A stretch of 64,000 bases of DNA from Niveomyces insectorum RCEF 264 (taxonomy: Eukaryota; Ascomycota; Sordariomycetes; Hypocreales; Cordycipitaceae), in the NCBI GenBank assembly GCA_001636815.1, contig AZHD01000005.1, positions 1,483,072 through 1,547,071 of the forward strand, in the 5' to 3' direction. Under the pieces are notes generated by a model that was not told where the DNA came from, did no database searches, and saw only the letters and a program-made list of their open reading frames with translations. How positions within the stretch are numbered: position 1 is the first letter of the stretch; each line of letters opens with the position of its first letter. Positions 41,631 to 52,312 of the stretch are shown piece by piece. Position numbers and translations under genes: made by a program.

Positions 41631-43498
41631 TTAAGCTTCGACACTGCTTGTGGCGGCCGGTGGGCCGTGAAGCCGCTTCCAGCTCTGGAGGAAGCTCAGC
41701 AAAAAGGAGAAACCGGCAAATCCGATCATGATGGCGAAAGTGAGCCGAAGTCCAGCCATGTATGCCAGCACAATCCCGGGCACCTGGTCAGGGGGGAAAA
41801 CCGAGCGGATTTGCGCAGAGCCCGTCAGAATCACCGTGTTTGCGTCGACACCGGGGGCCGTGGTTGCCAGGGTGGCGATCAACCGGTTCACAAAGGCACT
41901 TTGGGCGGCAGCCAGACCGAAAGCACCCCCGAACGTCTGGGAAGCTATGGGCAAGGTTAACCGTGATTTGGGGGACTGAATCGGGCGGAGAAAAGATCCG
42001 TTTGACACAACTTACTGAAATTGATAGATATGACGTTTGCAAGGTCCCGGGGCTCGGCCTTCACTTGCACCGTATTGAGGGCCATCTGCCACGCGCCGCC
42101 CCAAGCCACACCAGCCAGGATCTGGTAGCCAATCCACTTGCCCGTCGAGGTGTCCACGTCAAAGGTATAAAACAGACCACTGGCGACGGCCGCCAGCGCG
42201 GAGCCCACGACCATGACAGGCCCCGTGCGATCGGTCTTGGACACCCAGATGCCGCTGGCGAGCACCGAAATCGTCACGGCAATGACCAGGGGGAGGTTCC
42301 GCACGCCCGACGCAACCGGGCTCACGCCGTGGACGCTCTGGAAATAGATGGGAAGATAGTAGAGGGAGATGAAGTAGGAGCCGCCAAAAAAAAACTGGAA
42401 GGCCGACGCCGACCACACTTGCCGGTCCCGTATGATGCGCGGTGGAATCATGGCCTCGTCGCCGCGCCAGAGTTGCCAGCCTGCAAACGCCGCCACGATC
42501 GCCACAAAGCCCACCAAGAGGCCGATGACAGTGCTGCTGTTCCACGGCCTGGACTGGCCGCCGTACTCGAGGGCCAGCGTCAAGGAAACAATCGCGCCCA
42601 TGGCGAGCGCCGCACCCCCCAGGTCCAGGTTGGCGAGCTTGACCCGCCAGCTGGCGACAAGCGGCTTGGCTTGGATCGGGTTGCGGAAGAACAAGAGCAC
42701 GACCAGGGCCGCGAGGCCGCCAATCGGCAGGTTGATGTAGAAGCACCAGCGCCACGTCACCCGGTCCGCGAACGCGCCGCCGATGAGAGGCCCGCAGACG
42801 GCGGCGACGCCGTACGTCGATCCGACGATGCCCATGAAGATCGGCCTCCGCTTGATCTCCACACTGAAGGCAATGATGGTCATCGCGCCCGTCGTGAGAC
42901 CGGCGCAGCCCAGGCCCGCCACGGCGCGGCCAGCGATAAAGGCCTCCGCGTTCGGCGCGACGGCGCAGATGAGACTCCCCAGCTCAAAGACAAACATGGC
43001 CGCGAGGAAGCTGCCCTTGAGCCAGAAGTATTTGGGAATCTTGCCCCAGGACGACTGGAAGCCGCCCGCCGTCATAAAGTATGCCGTGCCGTACCAGGAG
43101 ACCTTGTCGAGGCCTTTGAACTCGTCCGTGATTTTCGGGATGGCGGTTCCGACGATGGTCTGGGAGGATGATAAGTTGATGTCCGTTTATTTACTTGTTC
43201 AATTTTTCCCGCAAGTCAAACTCACCTGGTCGAGGGCAGCAAGGAATACGGCCATGGCCACGGCGGCCGTGATCAGGACCAGGCGGCCACCGGTCGGGTA
43301 TTCAGGTGCCGGCTCCTCTGCAGAATCCTCGGCTGTCTTTTCGTTGTCGTCTTGTGCTTTCGTGTCCGCCGTGTCGTCCACAATTCCTGTATCGGCTGCC
43401 ACTTCCGTCGACGTTTCGCTCGGTGCGATGCGCGCCGATTTGTTTTCAGCCTCACGGCTTCCAATAGGCGTACTCATGCCATCGACCGAGGGAGCCAT
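41631..43498 (-). CDS. MFS efflux pump, DHA2/AflT-like
   Basis: Three exons (43226-43498, 42016-43159, 41631-41944; introns of 66 and 71 nt, phases 0 and 1) give 576 residues. A roughly 70-residue acidic N-terminus precedes the membrane domain. Motifs of 14-helix drug:H+ antiporters are present: AVFLAALDQ then TIVGTAIPKITDEF across the first intron (motif D1), GRAVAGLGCAGLTTGAMTI, YGVAAVCGPLIGGAFADRVT and WRWCFYINLPIGG (motif D2). A long C-terminal part covers helices 9-14. Family members export mycotoxins such as aflatoxin or confer fungicide resistance. Pairing with the convergent regulator suggests shared function. The second splice restores INF-TSQTFGGAF, a motif conserved in this clade. 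Confidence 0.92.
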
Positions 43499-44945
43499 TG
43501 CTGGTGAGACGGTGAAGAGAAAGTATGAATGTCCGAAATATGAGGAAGATAAGAATGGTATCCGTGCTAAGATGTGAAAAATTCTGAGGACAGAGAGGAA
43601 GTTATTTAAACCGCGAGACACTTTCAAATATCTCGTGCCGTATAAACATGCCCTCTGCAGACATGGCTGACATTATAAGCTGACGAGAACACGCGGTAGC
43701 TCTGGTTTTGTAAGGGGTCATACACTGTAACTCTTCCGCCGAGCTTCGGGCAACCCCTAATTTGGACCCACGCGATGACAAAAAAAATTTCAGGCAGCCC
43801 TTTATCCACGAAAAATGGAGTGGGCGGGTTTCGGTTGTCCCGTTTTTCGTACAGCAGGCCTTTTCATCTTACGCAGGCGGGCCAACGTGTGTCTACGTTA
43901 TTGCCCTTGCGCTTTGACGCATCCAATGCTGTATTGTCCCGTATTACCAAACTGTCCATGGCCGTTTTGTAGCGCGATCCATGTCAGCAGCCCGGCCGAA
44001 GGACGCCAGTCGGGTCCTTGAATGAACTTGATTCTGTTGGTCAGAGAGAGATGTGATCTGCGCGATGTCTGAATAATCATATGGAGCAACATAAACCTCT
44101 CTTCTACCTCGTTCGGTTCTCATTCCGCCCACCATCAAGACCCACCGAACAAGTATAAAAACAATGAGAAGATGCTGCCTGACGCCCTTTGAAAAAGGGC
44201 CATATAAGACACAAGGAACGAAGATCCGGTAGCTAAATATGTTCTACGCCGGCCGAGCTGCTCGACAGGCTATTCTCTTCCCACGCCCGGGAGCTATTCG
44301 CAGGGGTCTCCTATTCTCTTTAATGCCCTATTCTTTTTAATGCATGAGTTGATACAAAAGTTTCCAGTGGCCCCAACAAAGACTTCACTTACCCCATTTT
44401 ATCACCAGGATGTTCAAAACCGCATACTTCAAACCGTTAATTTACAGATTATCTTTCCCCTAGTTCGTTTGCAGATTTCCCGCCAGTTCTGCGGCTGCAT
44501 TGCTTCTTGTAGAAGATGGCCCGCTTGAAAAATGGACGCTGGCTAATTTAACTTTCTCGGAACAGATCGACGCTTCGATCTCAAACGGCGTATCTTCCTG
44601 GCATAGTAGCCTGGTTCTACGGTTCCTACATTAGTTATTTTACTTTCCGGTCTTGTTCAACATTCCAGAGACAGTTGTCGTATTCATTGTATGAATTCTT
44701 TTGATGAAACACTTCCCAATAAATCGGTTGCCATTTTTTTTCTTTTTTTTTTTTTTTTTTTTTTTTTGCTTAGTCGAAGACGAAAGAATGAAATAAGTAA
44801 ACAAAAAAATAACATATGCTCGTACTATAGCGCTATGAGAGAGAAGTGAAAGTCTTTACGCCGTCTACTATGAAAATCGATAAGTGAAACCAGGATGAAA
44901 GGCACGCCTCTACCTGTGAGCACACGGTTATCGTCGTCGACGACG
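43499..44945. other. 1.4-kb spacer
   Basis: Contains the MFS promoter on the left and the 3' end of the Clr5-ankyrin gene on the right. A perfect 7-bp hairpin (GCCCTTT-GAA-AAAGGGC) lies at 44184-44200 and a T-rich tract at 44737-44767. No supported gene. Confidence 0.4.
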
Positions 44946-47900
44946 TCACAGAGTTAACCGTGCTCTACGTCCTCCCGTATCACCAAACCGGAAGAGAGCC
45001 AACTTGAGCCTCTCTTTGCAACCCCGATGGTCTTGCTTCTTTGCATACTCCCTGGCGCTTTTGATCTCCTCCACGCCGTATCCTGCCGCGCCCTCCTGGA
45101 GCAAAAGGTCCAACACACTCACCCGGCCATACTCGGCCGCCCCTTCAAGTGCCGTCCTCCCATGAACGGCCGCCGGCGCAGCGTGGATATCGGCTCCTTC
45201 CTCTAGGAGCAACCTGACGATTCGCACCCCCCCCTGAATGGCTGCCAGTTGGAGGGCGGTCGCACCGCCATTCATCGCGGGAGGAGCATTGACATCCGCC
45301 CCGTTGTCAAGCAGGAATTGGACCATCGGGAAGGAGCCCAGTTCGCAGGCTTGCTGCAGAGGAGTGCGCTTCAGGCCTCGTCGCGCTGGGCGGTTGATAT
45401 CCGAGCCCCTTCCTAGCAACAACCGCACGACCTCCACGTTGTTGGCGGCGACGGCTTCTAAGAGCGCGGATTGGCCGCAAAACGCTCTTTCGAAATCAGC
45501 ACCAGCATCAAGCAGCTGACGGACGATCTGGATTGTTTCGGCATTTCCCCCCTCAGTTTGTCTGATAGCCAGGAAGAGCATGGTGCCGCTGTGGTCGAGA
45601 CAGTTCACATCCAGCTTCAGTTTGAGCAACGTGTCGAGGACACGCGCGTTGCATGATGTTATTGCTTCCCTAAGAACCCTCAGCCCGAAACCCTTCTTCC
45701 CACTCGGATAGCGCGAAGAAAACGCCTTGAACAGGGCAAACGTCAACGCGTGATTGCCACTTCCAAGAGCGGCTGAGAAAGCTGCTTCATCGGCCGGCTC
45801 AGCACCATGGCGCAACAAGAGGCGCATCACATCTTCGTCTCCGACGCGAATCGCGGCCGCCAACTCCGAAGGGTCGGACCCCCATTCCAGAAGCAGATGC
45901 ACGACTTCGGCGTCGCGGCGTGAAATCGCCAGCCCAAGGGGCGATGTTGGTTTATCCTCCGGGGAGGAAGCTGATGAAAATGTGGTGGTCGTCCATGAGA
46001 AGGGGCACCCCATCTGAAGAAAGTCTTTGACGATGCGCTTGTCTCCCCATCGCACAGCTTCACAAAGAACTGAAGTGCCTTCAATCTCAGGTAGAAAGCC
46101 ATGTTCTAACAGTATCTCCACGATATCTCGATTCTGCTTTTTTAGGACCGTGTCGAACACATGCGTAGATAGTCTTGCATCCATTTGAATCCCAACCGGA
46201 CAGCTAGGCCCATATTTGACGCCTTGTCTCGCAAGATGCGTGATCATCACTGTAACTGCTTCGTTGTGCCCAGCTTCTATAGCTGATTCGATAGGATCAT
46301 TCAGGTCCAAAATATATGTATTGGGAGCTGACTTGATGAGCCTTTTGAGGTAGGAAACGTCGCCTACTTCGGCCAATGCGAGTGCTGCGGCTTTGAACTC
46401 CAATGTCGTCCCGTCAAAGATTCCGGCCAAAGCTCCGCGGTCTTCGAGGCGCTTGATTAGGTCGGTGTTTTGCAGACGAATAGCCTCAGCCAATGGTGTA
46501 GTCGGCTTGCGGTTTCGTGGGAACCATTTCCTCGCGTGACGGTTCTTCTCTATGTTTATTCCAGGTGTAAACTTGCTCTCAGAGTAGAACGCTATACCGC
46601 GAGTACCGGTGCCCTTTTTGAGCATCCTGTCCACTAGTTCGAGTTGTCGGCTGTGGATGGCAGCGGTAAGATGCCAAAATGTTGGTTGGACATGTCCCAA
46701 GAGGTACTCCGTAAGGTCTGGGTCGCCATTGAGGATCGCCACGGCAAGAAGTTCAGACAAGACGTCGGAGTAGTCCACTGCACGGGCTGGTGCACAATTA
46801 GTAGCCTGGCAGCTTCGAATAAGATTTTTGATTATCTTGTTTATCGACTGGTTCTCGTAATTCTTGGCAATGTAGGACAGGAGAGACACGCCATTCTGTC
46901 GTCGTTGAAAGAACTCACGATACCGTTCTTTTGGCACAGCTTGAACTAGCATCTCGACTAGCTCGCTGCTGCGTAGTTCTATGTTGCCAAAGGCTTGTTC
47001 AAGCAAGTCCATACTCACTTCAGCCCCACTTGCAAGAAGTGCTCCCACAATCCGAATGGTCTCCGAGCTGCCCCGAGCCGCCATTCTTGAAGAGTTATAT
47101 GCCCAAAGTATTTCCCGCAAAGCACAACCATGAACGCCGTGACTTGAGTGGACATGAACCTTAGCGCCGAAGCGAAGGAGCTTCTCGACGACTCCAAAGT
47201 GGCACAAATGCGACGCCAACGCAATTGGGGTGTACGAACCCCCCTGGAATGAACAAACGAGCTGATTCAGATCAATTTCGTTCATTCTGCCCGTAGTTGT
47301 CGTTAAAATAATGTCAACTGCCTCGTCATCACCGGCTGCAATGGCGATGCGGAAGAGGTTGTCGGCAAGAGGCTTCGCGATGGTAAGGTCCGTGGACCGG
47401 AGACCGTTGACAAGACACGAGATCATTGTCGGGTCGATTCTCAGCATTTTGAGAATAACCGCGGGCGGTATATCAGAAAGGCCAGCGAAATTGTTGACAA
47501 TGGAAACGATGATTCTCTTATGGATTTCCGATATAGGCGTGGTTCCGCAGGAGATCAATGCAAAAGCATCACCCGGACCCTCCTCGAAGAAGCTGTTGCA
47601 GACCAAGGATTCCATTTTTTCCAATATGTCTCGGGCGAGAGACCCATGGTCGATGTGGCTCAATTCGGGCCCTAGCGGGACACTTTGGAGAATTGACTCG
47701 ATGCAGTCGCTGGACAGTGTCCACTGTGACTGAAGAGGGCCTGGGCTAATGTGGGGGGCAAAATTGTCGATCTCGCAACCCCCAAAGCTCAGAGGGTCGA
47801 GTGCAACCGCTCCAGAAAACGATAGGTCTTCTAGCGGGTCTTGGTCCAAAAAAAACCTGGAGAACCCGTTTGTTTCTTCCCAATGACACTCATTTGAAGC

Positions 47901-48697
47901 AGAAGCAAAGTCCGGAAGGAATTCTGTGAGCTGGGGGGTGTGCAACCCGGCCAATGAAGTGTTATATGGCAACGAGTTTTGGCCGCCAGCTTGTGGTTGT
48001 CCGCTCATGACATCGAAGAGGTTGTTCTCTGAATCTCTGCGGACGAGGCTCGACGAAACCGGAGCCTCCGGAACTTCAGGCCTCTCATGCTCGGCCGAGT
48101 ACTCCGTGTATTGGCCATCCGGCTGGCGGATCTCGAGGTGCCAGTCACGGGTGCCATCTTTGTCTACGGTGAATAATCCTACGTGTTTCAGTTAGCATTG
48201 GTCCTTGTTTTTATGCACTCTTGTTTTTTCTTCTTTTCCCTTCTGTCTTACCAACGTTCTCTCCGGTCACCGCGGGCCCCTTTCCACGTAGCGCCGCGCT
48301 CTCTTGACCCGGCTCTCGTCCAGAACGAAGTCGCCGAGTCTGACCCGGGGCTCAAGACCCTGTTGCTTCAAATGGTCGTAGACTGGAAAGATCGCCTCCC
48401 AATCGCGCCTCTTGAGATTCTTGGACGCTTGCCATTCCTTGAATTGGGCCTCGTATTGCGAGACCCTGAAGGCTGGTTAGCGCCTTGCTGGCTAGAAAAT
48501 CAAAATCGACCTCGTCGTAGTACTGTTTTGACTTACGTCGCATGAAAATTGTGTTCGTCTCGCATGAGTTGCATAATGTTCCGGCCACTCACACTCGTCT
48601 CATCGAGCGGCAGTTTCTCACGGAAACGGAGACGGAGGATCGTCTCTTTGTGTTGCTCCCACAGCTCTTGGGGGATGTCGCGGGACGAAGACGCCAT
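44946..48697 (-). CDS. Clr5-domain ankyrin-repeat protein
   Basis: The main exon (44946-48178) encodes about 1,077 residues, most of them ankyrin repeats in the C-terminal 600. Clear examples are GRTALEGAAEYGRVSVLDLLLQ, RTPLQQACELGSFPMVQFLLD and ATALQLAAIQGGVRIVRLLLE. Upstream exons 48537-48697 and 48252-48465 encode a Clr5 domain from ATG 48697 (IPQELWEQHKETILRL ... MQLMRDEHNF), continuing after the first intron as VSQYEAQFKEWQ. Introns are 48466-48536 and 48179-48251. Exon 2 needs one frame at its start and another at its end (VTGENVGLFTVDKDG), so a one-base indel near 48270-48290 or an extra intron must exist. Clr5-ankyrin proteins are widespread in ascomycetes and of unknown function; DNA binding by Clr5 is suspected. 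Confidence 0.82.
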
Positions 48698-48702
48698 GGC
48701 AG

Positions 48703-48705
<3 letters not shown>

Positions 48706-48735
<30 letters not shown>
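48706..48735 (+). repeat. T30 homopolymer
   Basis: Run of 30 T ending 9 bases upstream of the Clr5-ankyrin start codon; on that gene's coding strand it is an A-tract immediately before the ATG. Poly(dA:dT) so close to a start often marks nucleosome-free promoter DNA. Confidence 0.85.
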
Positions 48736-48736
<1 letters not shown>

Positions 48737-49691
48737 GCGAGAAATAACACTGATGAAGAAGGCTTTCTAGAGTTTTCTCATTCTCTTTAGCTCGCAAGCC
48801 TTGCTCGATTTATAGAATTTCGTACACAGCGGGCCCTAGCCGGCGATGGTTCTGGCGCCCCTGATCTTGCCACCCGGTCAGGTTTTGTCCCGCAAGGCTT
48901 TCTTGTCCAGGTTTTGTCACCAGATTTTGTCTCAGCTCGAATGAATGCCTCAGGGACCCCTGCCGCAAACCAATTTTTTTTGGTTGCGTGTCCAGCCAAT
49001 AACAAAACAACTTTCCTGAGGCTGAATTGTTGCCCTGCAGAGTTTTCTGAGCGACATATTGTCGGCAACAATCTTATTTGCTTTTTTTTCAGCCGCCAAT
49101 GTGTCGTTATCGCAGCTTGGTGTCGTAGCTTGTAACCTCCTCTCTCTGGGACTGCGGGCGTCAAGAATTTGGTATCTTCTCGAGTCTTGTCATTTCTACT
49201 TGGCAACTTTATACATCGATGTACCTAGGGCACGCAATCTGACGTGTACTTGATAGGCTGAGTATTGAAAATGTTGGATCTTGGATGTCCATCAGAATTA
49301 GATGTACCTCGCACTTTTTTCCTCTTTAGTGGCCCTTCAAGGGGGAAATAATATGCACACTCGGCCGTGAGCAATCATGATGGTAGGGTAAAATTTAGAG
49401 ATAATTTCCTGGTATTCAAAAAACGAGTAATAATATTTTGTGCAGCAAAGTCTTGCTTATGGAAATGTACCCCGGAGATGCTGACTTTACAGGCGTTACT
49501 TGATCCTGCTGCATGTTCACCGTAGTCGAACCAGCGCTTTGACCCTGTATGCACGTGATTGCATCATCAAAATCTCTGCCAGAAAAACAGAGTAATAATT
49601 ACCTCCTACATAACTATCTTCATTCATGGCCTCTCTGCACAACGCATGAAAGATTCCTCCCGTTTTGAAACCCAGATTGTTGCTATTCATC
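48736..49691. other. Intergenic, no supported gene
   Basis: Spacer between two divergent genes; carries their promoters. ORFs here have no motif or coherent composition. Confidence 0.4.
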
Positions 49692-50535
49692 ATGATTTTC
49701 AATACTTGCCGACAACACATCGCGAGCATCTCGTCGCTGGGTACTTTTCGGGCAGTGCGCTATCGTCCTTTCACTGTCAAGGCAATTTATTCGTCGTTTC
49801 CTGCGTCTTTGGCATATTATCGTCCACGAGCTCGGTCGAGTCTCTTTGACCACAAGGAACTTGACAGCCGCCCAAATGATTTGTACGATGAAGGAGTCGT
49901 TTTGGCTGACGACGGGCTCGTCTATCCTGGCGTGAAAGATCCGCGGTCTGGGAGTAGGTGGTCGTTTTTCTTTTTTTTTGCCCTTTGATGTTAACCCATC
50001 TTGATGTGTGCAGGTGTCCTAATGCGTAAATTCTCAAAATTTACAGTGACAAACGGCGCAGTAATGTACGCGGCTTCCACCTTTATGATGCAGGAGCTGA
50101 CGCGTCGATACTTTGACGACTTCCTGGATCTCCAAGAAGCGGGCAACACGGTCGAGGTGCCGCAGATCTACACCATCCCAAAGAGTGCGTTTTCCTCGAT
50201 ACAAGCGGCCATATGTAAACGATGTCTGCCAATTTCTAACATGGGCACGTAATAGGCACTCCGATACCGAGCCACATCATTCTAACAAACGACTTCCTTG
50301 CTCGATTCACGCTGCAGCCGTCTCACGGAATGGCGCTTCAAGGTGTGCAAAGCTAATTACTCCACGCCTGTGTGTGTTTCGCGCAATTCTAACATGATTG
50401 ACAGACCTGAACCGAGTTTTGGACGAGTTTTTTGACAAACATGCAGTGAAAGAGGACGCCGAAAGTTGGATTGAGCGTCACCCATATCCGTCTTCTACGC
50501 CCGATGACGCGGACGATGTTTGGATGAAAAAATAA
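49692..50535 (+). CDS. Tse2-type ADP-ribosyltransferase-like protein, copy A
   Basis: Four exons (49692-49953, 50014-50184, 50256-50342, 50405-50535), three short GT-AG introns all in phase 1, predicting 216 residues. The frame shows the layout of the Tse2-like domain family found in many fungi. An N-terminal RPRARSSLFD-type element is followed by a GLVYP strand, a PKGTPIPSHIIL-type 'Ile-Pro-x-Gly-Thr' strand, and an LQP element just before the last intron. Known: the bacterial founder is an NAD-dependent intoxicating enzyme. Fungal homologues are uncharacterised and may not be toxic. About 50 basic/hydroxylated residues at the N-terminus could be a targeting presequence. Compared with copy B the segment before LQP is diverged, so activity is doubtful. 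Ends 70 nt from the stop of copy B. Confidence 0.72.
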
Positions 50536-50605
50536 ATAGAAATCAATTCTTTGAAAATTATCTTCTATGTAGTAGCACCGAAAAAAAAATCTCATATTGT
50601 TTGCC

Positions 50606-51248
50606 TTACTTCTTCTGCTCGGTTATGTTGGGAACATAAGGCTCAGTAGCAGTAGGGTAAGTTTTCAACCAATCATCCCGCTTATAAATGCGCCCTTTTC
50701 GTTGAAGGAAGTCCGTGATTTTTGTATTCAAATCTAAGCCGCAACAAGTCTGCGTTAGCCGTGTTTATTCTTTTCGTTGTTCATTTATTATGGCTTTTTT
50801 TTTGGTTTTGAACATACCGTCAATGGTCATCATCCTCGCTGGCTGGAGTGAGTAGTGGTCAGACCGCTCATGCACGAGAATCAGATCCATTGGCAGACGC
50901 GTTCCGGCCGGCACAGCATACACCAAGACGTCGGTGCCTTTGAAGATGTGGCGAACGAGTCGTTGCTGATATGGTGAATTGGGCCGCATTGACGCGCCAT
51001 TCGGGGCTAGAATGGTTTGAGTTAAGTTTTTTTTTTGTTGGCCTCATCAAATATAGGGGATAGATGCAGTTCATACCCTGATATGTTGACGCATCAAGAG
51101 CCTTAGGCATGATGCGACCATTTTGGCTGACAACGTCATAGACTTGTCGCCGGACTGACCAGTCTCGAAGCCTCACATATGGCCCGTTGTTTACCCGGAA
51201 AAGCTCTTTTGGCAGTGTGTTGAATACGGCGATCAGATTCGGAGGCAT
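50606..51248 (-). CDS. Tse2-type ADP-ribosyltransferase-like protein, copy B
   Basis: Three exons (51077-51248, 50818-51006, 50606-50733), two introns of 70 and 84 nt, both phase 1, predicting 162 residues. The second exon carries the recognisable core: a MRPNSPYQQ element, a VPAGTRLP turn and a HERSDHYSLQP block, closely matching what I know of the fungal Tse2-like family. Intron positions correspond to two of those in copy A, supporting common descent of the pair. It lacks the long N-terminal extension of copy A. No immunity-type partner gene is recognisable nearby. Enzymatic or toxic activity is not shown by sequence alone. Confidence 0.78.
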
Positions 51249-52312
51249 GGTGTCGTTAGGAGACTATGCGTGCCTCTTCTGATTCGATATGGCTATCCAA
51301 AGAAAAAACCTTGTCTGTTCTGAAAAATTGGGCAGGGGCGGCGGCACAGGGGACACGGCACTAAAACCTCAAGTATTAGTAAGCCTTCCATCTGTGCTTT
51401 GATGCAACATCACGAAATCCCAACCGTAAAAGAACAAGGGCACCCACCAAAGGAAACGTTTATTTTAGTTTGTGAAACGTTATTATGAATAATTTCTACT
51501 CGAAAAATGAGATGAGAAAATAAAGAGAAAAAATATTGTGCAGCATCTAAATTAGTCTTTTCGGCCGCGTGGCCATGTCAGAGCCTTGGGTTCGTGTCGC
51601 CCGACCTCTACTTCCGGGAAAGACCATGTCCATCTTGCAGCATGGGCTCTACAGTATTTGTTCCGGGAAATAGCCCTGTGCAGCGTTTCTTGAAAGTACA
51701 TTAGCCGCTATAAAAAGCAGAATCAATTGGCCTGACCAATGTCACCTTGACAATTTCATAGCACAACCTCCATCGGGATGTGTCAAGGTTAGCTAAAGGC
51801 CGATACAGACACGGTTGGATTTTGAGACTGCACGATTTTCTCAATGCGGAATGTATCGACTATTATTGTTGTTGTTGTTGTTATTACGGCGTAAGTCAGT
51901 TGGAAATCGTTTACTCGCAACAGTCAGCTGCAGTAAGCCTATGTTTCTTGAACTCGTTCTTGCTGCCCTGGGCCTTGATAATTTGTTCAAGGCGGACAAG
52001 GACAAGATGTGGTTGTACTCAACATATGTAAATGTCCGGCAACGCCGAGAATTGGCGGTTGAAGCGACATCGCACATCACAGAGTTGTGAAACGCCCTCT
52101 GTGGGAGAAGATGATTGAACGGAAACGCGTCGTCCTTGTCAACTTCAAGGCATTTCCGTAAAGTTCTCTTAAAATGCCGTCTGTTGGTTCGGTGGTCGTG
52201 CTTAACAGGGTTCTGGAAACGGGACCGAAGAGAAAGACGCGAAAGTGGTGGAGAAGCCCGAAGGAGCCATCAGACAAGACTGAACGGAAGAGACATAGTT
52301 TAGTGATCTATT
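51249..52312. other. Intergenic with TTG microsatellite
   Basis: No supported gene. A short (TTG)n run lies at about 51864-51882. The right part holds the 3' end of the F-box-like gene. Confidence 0.4.

Noticed and set aside
41762..43171. 469-aa forward ORF
   Set aside because: Antisense to the AflT-like MFS gene; reads as His/Arg/Gly-rich nonsense and crosses that gene's introns.
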